A stretch of 5,620 nucleotides of DNA, taken from positions 1-5,620 of the forward strand of contig CALGLY010000219.1 in assembly GCA_937959095.1 (NCBI GenBank). The letters run 5' to 3'. Source of the stretch: an uncultured Saprospiraceae bacterium. Its GTDB lineage: Bacteria; Bacteroidota; Bacteroidia; Chitinophagales; Saprospiraceae. Shown here one piece after another: positions 1 to 5,620 of this stretch. Positions within the stretch are counted from its first letter, which is position 1, and every line of letters starts with the position of its first letter. The notes under the pieces were generated by a model. It saw only the letters and a list, made by a program, of their open reading frames with translations. It was not told where the DNA came from and did no database searches. The translations under genes and the position numbers were made by a program.

Positions 1-1
1 A

Positions 2-3000
2 TTTGTGTGTGAAGGAGATACAGTGGCACTGAATCCATTGGCATCTGAAAATACCTTCTTCAATTATAGATGGCGTGGAGGCGTATTAAGTCCAAGTCCG
101 AATATTGCTAACCCAATGGCCAGTCCCCGAAATACAACAACCTATACAGCACGTATTTTTCCACCTAATTCCGCTTGCGAAGTCGAGCATGAAGTAACGG
201 TGGTCGTGACGGAAGGTCCACAAGCATTAGCAGTAGAACTTCTACCAGATTGTGCTGACCCGCTGACCATTGAGTTTATCGGACTCGCAATAGGGACTAA
301 TTCTTTTTTATGGGACTTCGGTGACACTACTGCCAATTTGGGCTTTCTTCCAGGAGAGCAAAATATTAGCTATACCTATCCTGATACAGGAATATATGAG
401 GTGCGAATGGTAGCTGTAGGCGGGATTTGTTCAGATACAATTTCGCAATTTATCTCAATAGAAAATGGCGAAAGCACAGCCGATGTAGCGGTAGATATTG
501 AGCAAGATTTTATAGAATCCTGTGATCCTACCATAAATATTTCTGCTAATGTTGCGAATGCTATATCCGTTACTTGGATAAATGAGCAAGATAGCGTTGT
601 AGCAATGGGAACAAACGTGGAACTTCCTTTAGTAGGAGAAACCACTTATACCGTTCAGGCCACGAGTGCCACGGGCTGTACCGTCACAGATGAGATAAGG
701 ACAGTCTCAAGGGCAGTGAATGTCGCCTTACCAAATAACCAAGATTTATGCTTGGGCGATACAGCGAATTTGAGCATCACTAATCTAGGTCTGGATGAAG
801 TGACCTATCGTTGGACACCTGATTCTTTAGTGCTAGCAGGTAGCGATACCAATAATCCAGAAGTACCGGTGGGTGTAGGAGAGCGATTCTATGAAGTCTT
901 CATGGATAATGGTTTTGGTTGCCAAGATTCTGCGCAGATTCGAGTCACAGTCATTGATCCAAATTTAGCCCTTACGTTTGAGTCTGCCGTGCAATGCGAT
1001 GGTACTTCGGTAGCCCTGGTGAATACCACGCCAGTCGAGTATTCGCGCTATCAATGGCTATTAGGAGATACTGAAAATACGACAATTATAGGCGATAGTA
1101 TCTTATTCAACTACGAAGTAGCAGATAGCTTTGAAGTCTGCCTAACGCTGGATTATGACGCACCATGTGTAGATACGGTTTGTCAAATGATAACAACGCG
1201 CGATGGCGAAGCAGATTTAATGCCTGTCTTTAATTTTGAAGTTTTAAACTGTAATGAAGATAGCTTAACGATTCAGTTTTTGAATGAATCGATTACTAGC
1301 TTCCCGAATGTGACCTATGAGTGGCTCTTTGGCGATAGTACCGTTGTGAATGAGGAAAATCCAATTCTTACGTTCACAGAAACCGAACTATTACCAGTGC
1401 AACTCACGATACAAGCAAGCGAAGATTGTACGGCAAGTATTATGCAAGCCGTTACCATTAATGTGTTGGAAGTTCAATTGGATAGCATCACAGGCTTATG
1501 TCCAGGTACTACATTGACGTTGAATCCTGGTGGAAACCCTGAATTGAATTATGAATGGTCGCCAAGTGAAGGACTAAGCGATCCGAATGCTGCTAGTCCA
1601 ATAGCAAATCCTAGCGAGACGACTACCTATACTGTAGTCGTAAGCAATCCACTGAATACGGATTGCCAGCTCACTGCTTCTACTACAGTAGATGTGGGAG
1701 GTGCCTTAAATACTGGCTTACCTAGCGATGTAGTAACTTGTGGAGAAGAATTGCAAATTGGTGTTTCACCAGTTGGAGGTGTGAATGTAAGCTGGACAGA
1801 TACGAATGGTAATACCTTACTTGGAGATACCATTACAGTTGCAAGCAATTACGAAGGTATCTACATCATCGAAGCGATGGATACTACAGGGGCTTGTGCA
1901 GGTATAGATACGATTAACTTTTTGAGTAGAGGACTGAATATTATAGAACCAATCGGTGATACCATCACAACTTGTGAAGGACAAACAGTGCGCGTAGGCT
2001 TAACCAATGGAAACCCTACCGATACGCTAAATGTGCTATGGACACCACTCGATTTGATAACACGTGACTCCAACACAATAGCTCCGACCTTCTTTGGTAT
2101 CACGGATACTATTATGACACTTTACTATACGGCAGAGAATCAATTTGGCTGTACGCAGTCCGATTCTTTAGCCTTCAAAATACGCGATTTCGATGTGCGA
2201 CTCCCCGAAGATGGCTTTGGAGTTTGTTCGGGTTCGCCAACAGAACTGAATCCGAATTTCAATCCGAATTTAGAATATGTCTGGTCGCCAGCTATGGGCT
2301 TGGATAGTACCACAACTGGAAACCCTACGATTACGATTTCTGATTCCATGACCTATAATGTCCTCGTGACCGTAGGGCAGGGGGTAGGAGCTTGCCGCGA
2401 TTCCTTTGTAGTAGGAGTTGGACTTCGAGAAGCAGCATTGCTTACCTTTGAAGATCCTGCTTTCTGTGAATTGCAGCCTGTTACACTCTCCGTAAGTGCA
2501 GATAGAGCGGTAACCTATGAGTGGTCAGATACGCCTGATTTTGAAATGGTAATTGGACTAGGAGATACGGTTACAGTTATGCCTGAATTGGGCGCGGATG
2601 AGTTCTACGTCCGAGTCACGGATGCTGGTGGTGGCTGTAGCAGTATTGAAACGGTCACGGTGAACACCTTCCCGATAACGGTGAGTTTGCCTGATGTAAC
2701 AGAAATTTGTGCAGGCGGTGGCTCGGTGATTAATGTTCCAGTGGATAGTTTAGGACAAGAATTAACATTCGATTGGTCACCTCCTGAAATTGTAGTGGAT
2801 GGGCAAGGCACGGCTTCACCAACCATCGAAACAGATAGTCCTGCGGTGCTTTCTGCTGAAGTGAGCAATCAATTTGGCTGCATAGGTACAATAAGCACGG
2901 AATTAGATCTTATTGACTTAAGTTCCGAGGATGTGGTCATCTCTGCATTCCCTGATACGATTGTACTAGGAAGTAGTTCGCAACTACAAGTATTTGTCAA

Positions 3001-3445
3001 TGGAGATTTCGATTATCGTTGGAATCCTGTAGGGACCTTAGATGATCCGATAAGTAGCATGCCAATCGCTTCGCCACAGCAATCGACGCTTTATGAAGTA
3101 GAGATTTCTCAAGGAGACTGCGTAGGTAGACAAGAAGTAGAAGTCGTGGTATTGACTGATGTTTGTCGTGAACCGTATCTTTTCGTTCCTGTAGCCTTCA
3201 CACCGAATGGCGATGGTAGAAACGATATCCTATATGTGCGTGGAAATCCGATAGAAACGGTCTTTTTTGCGGTATATAATCGTTGGGGAGAACTCGTCTT
3301 CCAAACGACCGATAAGAATTTCGGCTGGGATGGAATGTATAAAGGACGCGTATTGCCACCTGATGTTTATGGTTATTATTTGGAAATAACATGTCTGGAT
3401 GGAATGGAATTTACAAAGAAAGGAAATGTGACTATTTTGAAGTAA
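2..3445 (+). CDS. Giant modular Ig/PKD-like surface protein with C-terminal T9SS type B sorting domain (CHU_C), 5'-partial
   Basis: The frame is open at the left edge, so this is the last ~1,147 residues of a longer protein. The GTG at position 5 is internal, and no signal peptide is visible. Numbering residues from that GTG, the protein has thirteen Ig/PKD-like modules. Each carries one core Trp (W23, 103, 191, 270, 351, 440, 518, 597, 679, 760, 840, 924, 1006). Many modules open with a C-x-G-type strand and hold a second Cys near their end, for example NQFGC. Some have PKD-like cores (WDFGD at ~103, WLFGD at ~440). Others are of the YxWSP...TTTYTV Ig-like type. Residues ~1060-1146 form a CHU_C domain: FTPNGDGRND (1065-1074), NRWG (1092-1095), WDG (1108-1110) and a Gly/Tyr-rich end. 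By family knowledge this domain directs export through the type IX secretion system and surface attachment or release. An adhesin, sheath or gliding-related role is inferred; no enzymatic domain is seen. TAA at 3443-3445 is followed by a terminator, and no SprF-like partner lies downstream. Confidence 0.93.
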   Translation, partial: FVCEGDTVALNPLASENTFFNYRWRGGVLSPSPNIANPMASPRNTTTYTARIFPPNSACEVEHEVTVVVTEGPQALAVELLPDCADPLTIEFIGLAIGTNSFLWDFGDTTANLGFLPGEQNISYTYPDTGIYEVRMVAVGGICSDTISQFISIENGESTADVAVDIEQDFIESCDPTINISANVANAISVTWINEQDSVVAMGTNVELPLVGETTYTVQATSATGCTVTDEIRTVSRAVNVALPNNQDLCLGDTANLSITNLGLDEVTYRWTPDSLVLAGSDTNNPEVPVGVGERFYEVFMDNGFGCQDSAQIRVTVIDPNLALTFESAVQCDGTSVALVNTTPVEYSRYQWLLGDTENTTIIGDSILFNYEVADSFEVCLTLDYDAPCVDTVCQMITTRDGEADLMPVFNFEVLNCNEDSLTIQFLNESITSFPNVTYEWLFGDSTVVNEENPILTFTETELLPVQLTIQASEDCTASIMQAVTINVLEVQLDSITGLCPGTTLTLNPGGNPELNYEWSPSEGLSDPNAASPIANPSETTTYTVVVSNPLNTDCQLTASTTVDVGGALNTGLPSDVVTCGEELQIGVSPVGGVNVSWTDTNGNTLLGDTITVASNYEGIYIIEAMDTTGACAGIDTINFLSRGLNIIEPIGDTITTCEGQTVRVGLTNGNPTDTLNVLWTPLDLITRDSNTIAPTFFGITDTIMTLYYTAENQFGCTQSDSLAFKIRDFDVRLPEDGFGVCSGSPTELNPNFNPNLEYVWSPAMGLDSTTTGNPTITISDSMTYNVLVTVGQGVGACRDSFVVGVGLREAALLTFEDPAFCELQPVTLSVSADRAVTYEWSDTPDFEMVIGLGDTVTVMPELGADEFYVRVTDAGGGCSSIETVTVNTFPITVSLPDVTEICAGGGSVINVPVDSLGQELTFDWSPPEIVVDGQGTASPTIETDSPAVLSAEVSNQFGCIGTISTELDLIDLSSEDVVISAFPDTIVLGSSSQLQVFVNGDFDYRWNPVGTLDDPISSMPIASPQQSTLYEVEISQGDCVGRQEVEVVVLTDVCREPYLFVPVAFTPNGDGRNDILYVRGNPIETVFFAVYNRWGELVFQTTDKNFGWDGMYKGRVLPPDVYGYYLEITCLDGMEFTKKGNVTILK
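3184..3442 (+). other. CHU_C / gliding-motility-associated C-terminal domain (T9SS type B signal)
   Basis: This is the last ~87 residues of the large surface protein. Visible hallmarks are VPVAFTPNGDGRND, a YNRWGELVF strand, the GWDG turn and a VYGYYLEI strand, ending a few residues before the stop. The PNGDGxND loop is typical of the family and resembles an acidic metal-binding turn; that metal role is inference. In known type B substrates this domain is recognised by the T9SS translocon, often with a PorP/SprF-like outer membrane partner. All of its lysines (five) sit in the final 43 residues, unlike the almost lysine-free modules before it. Confidence 0.92.
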
Positions 3446-3468
3446 TACCAATCCATTTATTGAAATAT

Positions 3469-3514
3469 AAAAACAGCCTTTTGGAGCATTCAATGCTTCG
3501 AAAGGCTGTTTTTT
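3469..3514 (+). terminator. Rho-independent terminator after the surface-protein gene
   Basis: A long hairpin starts 24 bases after the stop codon. The outer arm AAAAACAGCCTTT (3469-3481) pairs perfectly with AAAGGCTGTTTTT (3501-3513). The stem continues with GGAGCAT (3483-3489) against ATGCTTC (3493-3499), including one G-T wobble, leaving a loop of about five bases. A T-run at 3509-3514 follows the GC core. The matching A-run on the left means it could also stop transcription from the minus strand. It separates the surface-protein transcript from pccB, which therefore needs its own promoter. Confidence 0.87.
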
Positions 3515-3550
3515 GTTTGTATTTAACCTTACCATTTTTAGAAAAATATT

Positions 3551-3660
3551 CGTTCTCCGACAAATTCCGTGGACGAATAAAAAGTAAGCACAAAAACGCC
3601 TGATTAATAGTGTTGTGATTGCTTTTTATTCGGCTTCGTCACGGGATTTGTCGGAGAACC
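3551..3660. repeat. ~110-bp imperfect palindrome, MITE-like, with flanking 8-bp direct repeats
   Basis: The left arm 3552-3571 (GTTCTCCGACAAATTCCGTG) pairs with 3640-3659, with one difference that would be a G-U pair in RNA. After an asymmetric 2/7-base interruption, CGAATAAAAAG (3574-3584) pairs with 3622-3632. A further block, 3585-3593 with 3613-3621, pairs with one mismatch and one wobble. The loop is about 19 bases (3594-3612). AAAATATT occurs directly on both sides (3543-3550 and 3661-3668), as a target-site duplication would. The flanks are AT-rich and the 8-mer is itself near-palindromic, so this could be chance. A non-autonomous mobile element is the leading reading; a structured RNA is the alternative. 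It contains no open frame of note. Confidence 0.7.
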
Positions 3661-3825
3661 AAAATATTTGACTATGGAGTAGTATTTTTACTTAAATTTT
3701 GATGGTAAAGTGCCTCAAATAATAGCTTGTAGCAACAATCAATAAAAATGCTGCCCGATAAATTACCTACATTCCCCACAAATCAAGACCTTTGCATTCC
3801 CAAAATCTGATCTAGATAGACGAAG

Positions 3826-3833
3826 TAGATTTG
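3826..3833 (+). promoter_or_regulatory. Candidate Bacteroidota -7 box (TAGATTTG) upstream of pccB
   Basis: TAGATTTG fits the TAnnTTTG -7 consensus of the primary sigma factor in Bacteroidota. It would place the transcript start near 3840, giving a leader of roughly 95 bases. No clear TTG sits at the expected -33 distance, which weakens it. Two other candidates are GACCTTTG at 3787-3794, and AAAATTTG at 3864-3871, which does have a TTG 18 bases upstream at 3843-3845. A promoter is expected somewhere here because a terminator lies upstream, but the exact site is uncertain. Confidence 0.33.
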
Positions 3834-3856
3834 GTAAATAAATTGCCGGATAAGAA

Positions 3857-3892
3857 AGATATAAAAATTTGCTTACTCAAGCTTTTATATCT
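3857..3892 (+). promoter_or_regulatory. Hairpin in the pccB leader
   Basis: GATATAAAA (3858-3866) pairs perfectly with TTTTATATC (3883-3891), extended by A3857-T3892. Inside it, GCTT (3871-3874) pairs with AAGC (3879-3882) around an ACTC loop, leaving ATTT bulged on the left arm. It lies 44 bases before the pccB ATG, so it would be in the 5' leader if transcription begins near 3800-3840. The outer stem is AT-rich and there is no T-tract, so it is not a classic terminator. A regulatory role is unproven. Confidence 0.4.
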
Positions 3893-3935
3893 CACATCTT
3901 ACCCCGGGACACATCTACTGATATACCGAGATAGA

Positions 3936-5477
3936 ATGCACGATAAAACACAGTATTTAAAAGATAAGAAAGCCCTAGCTCAAGTGGGCGGTGGCGAAAA
4001 ACGCATCGAGAAGCAACACGAAAAAGGCAAACTGACCGCACGTGAGCGCGTCTTCTTTTTGCTAGATGAAGGTTCGTTTGAGGAAATCGGGATGCTAGTG
4101 ACGCATCGTTGTACCGATTTCGGAATGGAGAAGCAACGCTTTCTAGGCGATGGCGTAGTCACAGGCTATGGTACGATTCATGGACGCTTAGTTTATGTGT
4201 TCGCACAAGACTTTACGGTTTTTGGCGGCTCTCTTTCAGAAACTCATGCCGAAAAAATCTGCAAAATCATGGATTTGGCAGCCAAGAATGGTGCGCCTGT
4301 CATTGGCTTGAATGATTCGGGAGGTGCACGTATCCAAGAGGGCGTGAATTCGCTCGGCGGCTATGCAGATATTTTCTATCGGAATGCCCGATTTTCAGGG
4401 GTTATTCCACAGATTTCTGCCATCATGGGACCTTGTGCAGGTGGAGCAGTTTACTCGCCAGCTCTCACCGATTTTACGATTATGGTGGAGCAGACTTCTT
4501 ATATGTTCGTGACTGGTCCGAATGTAGTAAAAACCGTTACCAACGAAGAAGTGACTTCCGAAGAACTTGGTGGCGCAATGACACATGCAACCAAGTCGGG
4601 TGTAACACACCTCACGGCTGCCAATGATATAGATTGCTTGGAGCGCACAAAGCGACTCTTGAGTTATATGCCGCAAAATTGCGAAGAAAAACCAGCAAAA
4701 TATCCTTATGCACTAGGCGAGGAGATGCGCGAAGAACTCACTAATATCATACCTGAAAACGCCAATCAGCCCTACGATATGCGGGATGTGGTGAAAGGCA
4801 TCGTGGATGCCGATTCTTTCTTTGAAATCCATGAGTATTATGCAGATAATATCATCGTAGGTTTTGCTCGATTGGGAGGACGAAGCATCGGTATTGTCGG
4901 AAATCAGCCGATGAGTTTAGCAGGTGTTTTGGATGTGAACAGTTCTAAGAAAGGCGCGCGGTTTGTTCGTTTTTGTGATTGTTTTAATATTCCATTGCTC
5001 GTACTAGAAGATGTGCCAGGCTTCTTGCCAGGCACGGATCAGGAGTGGAACGCCATCATCACGAATGGCGCGAAACTGCTCTATGCTTTTAGTGAAGCCA
5101 CGGTGCCGCGTGTTACGCTCATCACGCGCAAGGCCTATGGTGGTGCCTATGATGTGATGAACTCGAAGCATATCGGAGCAGATATGAATTATGCGTGGCC
5201 AACAGCAGAAATTGCAGTAATGGGGGCAAAAGGTGCGTCGGAGATTATTTTCCGCAGAGAAATAGCAGCAGCGGATGATCCTGCGGCAGTCTTGGCACAA
5301 AAAGAGCAAGAATACAAAGATAAATTTGCAGATCCTTATCGGGCAGCACGGCGCGGCTTCATTGATGAAGTGATAGAGCCAAAGTACTCGCGTCGGAAAT
5401 TGATTCGGGCTTTTGCTATGCTAGAAAATAAGAAAGTTGATTTGCCTAAGAAAAAGCATGGAAATTTACCTTTATAA
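3936..5477 (+). CDS. pccB: Propionyl-CoA carboxylase beta subunit (acyl-CoA carboxylase carboxyltransferase)
   Basis: This is a complete 513-residue carboxyltransferase, the usual length for the family. It moves the carboxyl group from carboxybiotin to propionyl-CoA, giving methylmalonyl-CoA, in the cytoplasm. Visible motifs are [15 protein letters not shown] (18-32) with [15 protein letters not shown] (127-136) and [12 protein letters not shown] (165-176), whose G169-G170 match the first oxyanion hole. [10 protein letters not shown] (399-408) has the second oxyanion hole at G403-A404. [14 protein letters not shown] (421-434) and the end KKHGNLPL are also typical. D406 in GGAYD matches the Asp linked to propionyl-CoA preference in characterised PccB (Asp422 of the Streptomyces enzyme). 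The ATG at 3936 is chosen because family similarity begins just after it; the frame extends to a TTG at 3831, but those 35 codons look non-coding and overlap a hairpin. Two TAA stops stand in tandem. The biotin carboxylase and BCCP partners are not in the window. A methylmalonyl-CoA decarboxylase alpha subunit is the main alternative. Confidence 0.95.
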   Translation: MHDKTQYLKDKKALAQVGGGEKRIEKQHEKGKLTARERVFFLLDEGSFEEIGMLVTHRCTDFGMEKQRFLGDGVVTGYGTIHGRLVYVFAQDFTVFGGSLSETHAEKICKIMDLAAKNGAPVIGLNDSGGARIQEGVNSLGGYADIFYRNARFSGVIPQISAIMGPCAGGAVYSPALTDFTIMVEQTSYMFVTGPNVVKTVTNEEVTSEELGGAMTHATKSGVTHLTAANDIDCLERTKRLLSYMPQNCEEKPAKYPYALGEEMREELTNIIPENANQPYDMRDVVKGIVDADSFFEIHEYYADNIIVGFARLGGRSIGIVGNQPMSLAGVLDVNSSKKGARFVRFCDCFNIPLLVLEDVPGFLPGTDQEWNAIITNGAKLLYAFSEATVPRVTLITRKAYGGAYDVMNSKHIGADMNYAWPTAEIAVMGAKGASEIIFRREIAAADDPAAVLAQKEQEYKDKFADPYRAARRGFIDEVIEPKYSRRKLIRAFAMLENKKVDLPKKKHGNLPL

Positions 5478-5504
5478 TAAGAGTTGTTCAGAAATAAGAA
5501 TTGT

Positions 5505-5615
5505 GTATATGAAAGTTAGATTTTTGTGCTAGATAAAGCTCTTTTTCGAGTGCATAGCCGTAGCTATGGGCGAGAAAAAAGCTGAAATATAGTGCAAAAA
5601 GATATTTTCATATAC
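5505..5615. repeat. ~111-bp imperfect palindrome downstream of pccB
   Basis: The outer arm GTATATGAAA (5505-5514) pairs perfectly with TTTCATATAC (5606-5615). Moving inward, TTTTTG (5521-5526) pairs with CAAAAA (5595-5600) and CTA (5529-5531) with TAG (5590-5592). AGCT (5537-5540) then pairs with AGCT (5580-5583), followed by T/A-rich pairing through 5542-5548 with 5571-5578. The core is CATAGC (5553-5558) with GCTATG (5563-5568) around a CGTA tetraloop. Small mismatches and internal loops interrupt it. AGTTG (5482-5486) and CAACT (5616-5620) may extend the symmetry, with about 18 extra bases on the left. It begins 27 bases after the pccB stop, so it would fold in that transcript's 3' end. 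No T-tract follows, so it is not a textbook intrinsic terminator. It could be a repeat element, a transposon end pair or a 3'-UTR structure. Confidence 0.68.
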
Positions 5616-5620
5616 CAACT

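Larger units (their letters stand above)
3446..3935. other. Intergenic region with no supported gene
   Basis: This ~490-base stretch holds the terminator, the ~110-bp palindrome, AT-rich promoter-like sequence and the pccB leader hairpin. Open frames crossing it are short. They run through the terminator or palindrome, or lack any recognisable protein feature. I found no tRNA, rRNA or CRISPR structure in it. Confidence 0.75.

Noticed and set aside
2..3184. The Ig/PKD modules as a tandem DNA repeat or CRISPR-like array.
   Set aside because: Periodicity is clear at protein level (~82 residues) but the DNA of the modules is strongly diverged, with no identical repeat units.
3391..3603. A 70-codon plus-strand open frame overlapping the end of the surface-protein gene.
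   Set aside because: It starts inside the CHU_C domain, runs through the terminator hairpin and ends inside the palindrome; it has no recognisable protein feature.
3748..3810. A 20-codon ATG open frame upstream of pccB, a possible leader peptide.
   Set aside because: Short enough to arise by chance, no distinctive codon run, and it overlaps one of the candidate promoter boxes.
3831..3935. N-terminal extension of pccB starting at TTG 3831.
   Set aside because: The 35 residues do not resemble the family's N-terminus, while the ATG at 3936 gives the usual 513-residue length; the stretch overlaps a hairpin and possible promoter boxes.
5004..5309. A 101-codon minus-strand open frame inside pccB.
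   Set aside because: It lies wholly antisense to strongly conserved carboxyltransferase motifs; its Cys/His/Arg-rich translation is typical of a shadow frame. Other antisense frames in both genes were dropped for the same reason.
5537..5583. Inner hairpin of the second palindrome as an intrinsic terminator of pccB.
   Set aside because: No T-run follows the stem on the plus strand, and the stem is broken by mismatches; it is better described as part of the larger palindrome.

Overview
The window suggests the genome of a Bacteroidota member, probably a gliding or Saprospira/Cytophaga/Chitinophaga-type bacterium. The main reason is the first gene, a very long protein of repeated Ig/PKD-like modules ending in a typical gliding-motility-associated C-terminal domain (CHU_C, the type B sorting signal of the type IX secretion system). 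That system is confined to this phylum. The genus cannot be read from the sequence.

Layout: positions 2-3445 hold the 3' part of a giant secreted modular protein whose N-terminus lies left of the window. It ends at a strong intrinsic terminator (3469-3514). A roughly 490-base gap follows with no convincing gene. It holds the terminator, a ~110-bp imperfect palindrome with TIR-like arms flanked by the same 8-mer on each side (3551-3660), promoter-like boxes, and a hairpin in the leader of the next gene. Positions 3936-5477 encode a complete acyl-CoA carboxylase carboxyltransferase subunit, best called propionyl-CoA carboxylase beta (pccB). Its start is placed at the ATG at 3936 rather than at the upstream TTG at 3831. 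The last 140 bases hold a second, unrelated ~111-bp imperfect palindrome (5505-5615).

The two genes look functionally unrelated and separately transcribed. One builds the cell surface or a secreted filament-like adhesin. The other carboxylates propionyl-CoA to methylmalonyl-CoA in central metabolism. No biotin carboxylase, BCCP, or PorP/SprF-like partner gene is visible here.

The most notable signals are: (1) the ruler-like architecture of the surface protein, with thirteen modules and exactly one tryptophan each, about 82 residues apart; (2) near-total absence of lysine from its first 1,103 visible residues, although the sorting domain has five; (3) two different ~110-bp palindromes bracketing pccB, the first of which looks like a MITE-type mobile element. 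I see no clear evidence for a wholly new multi-gene system in this window.
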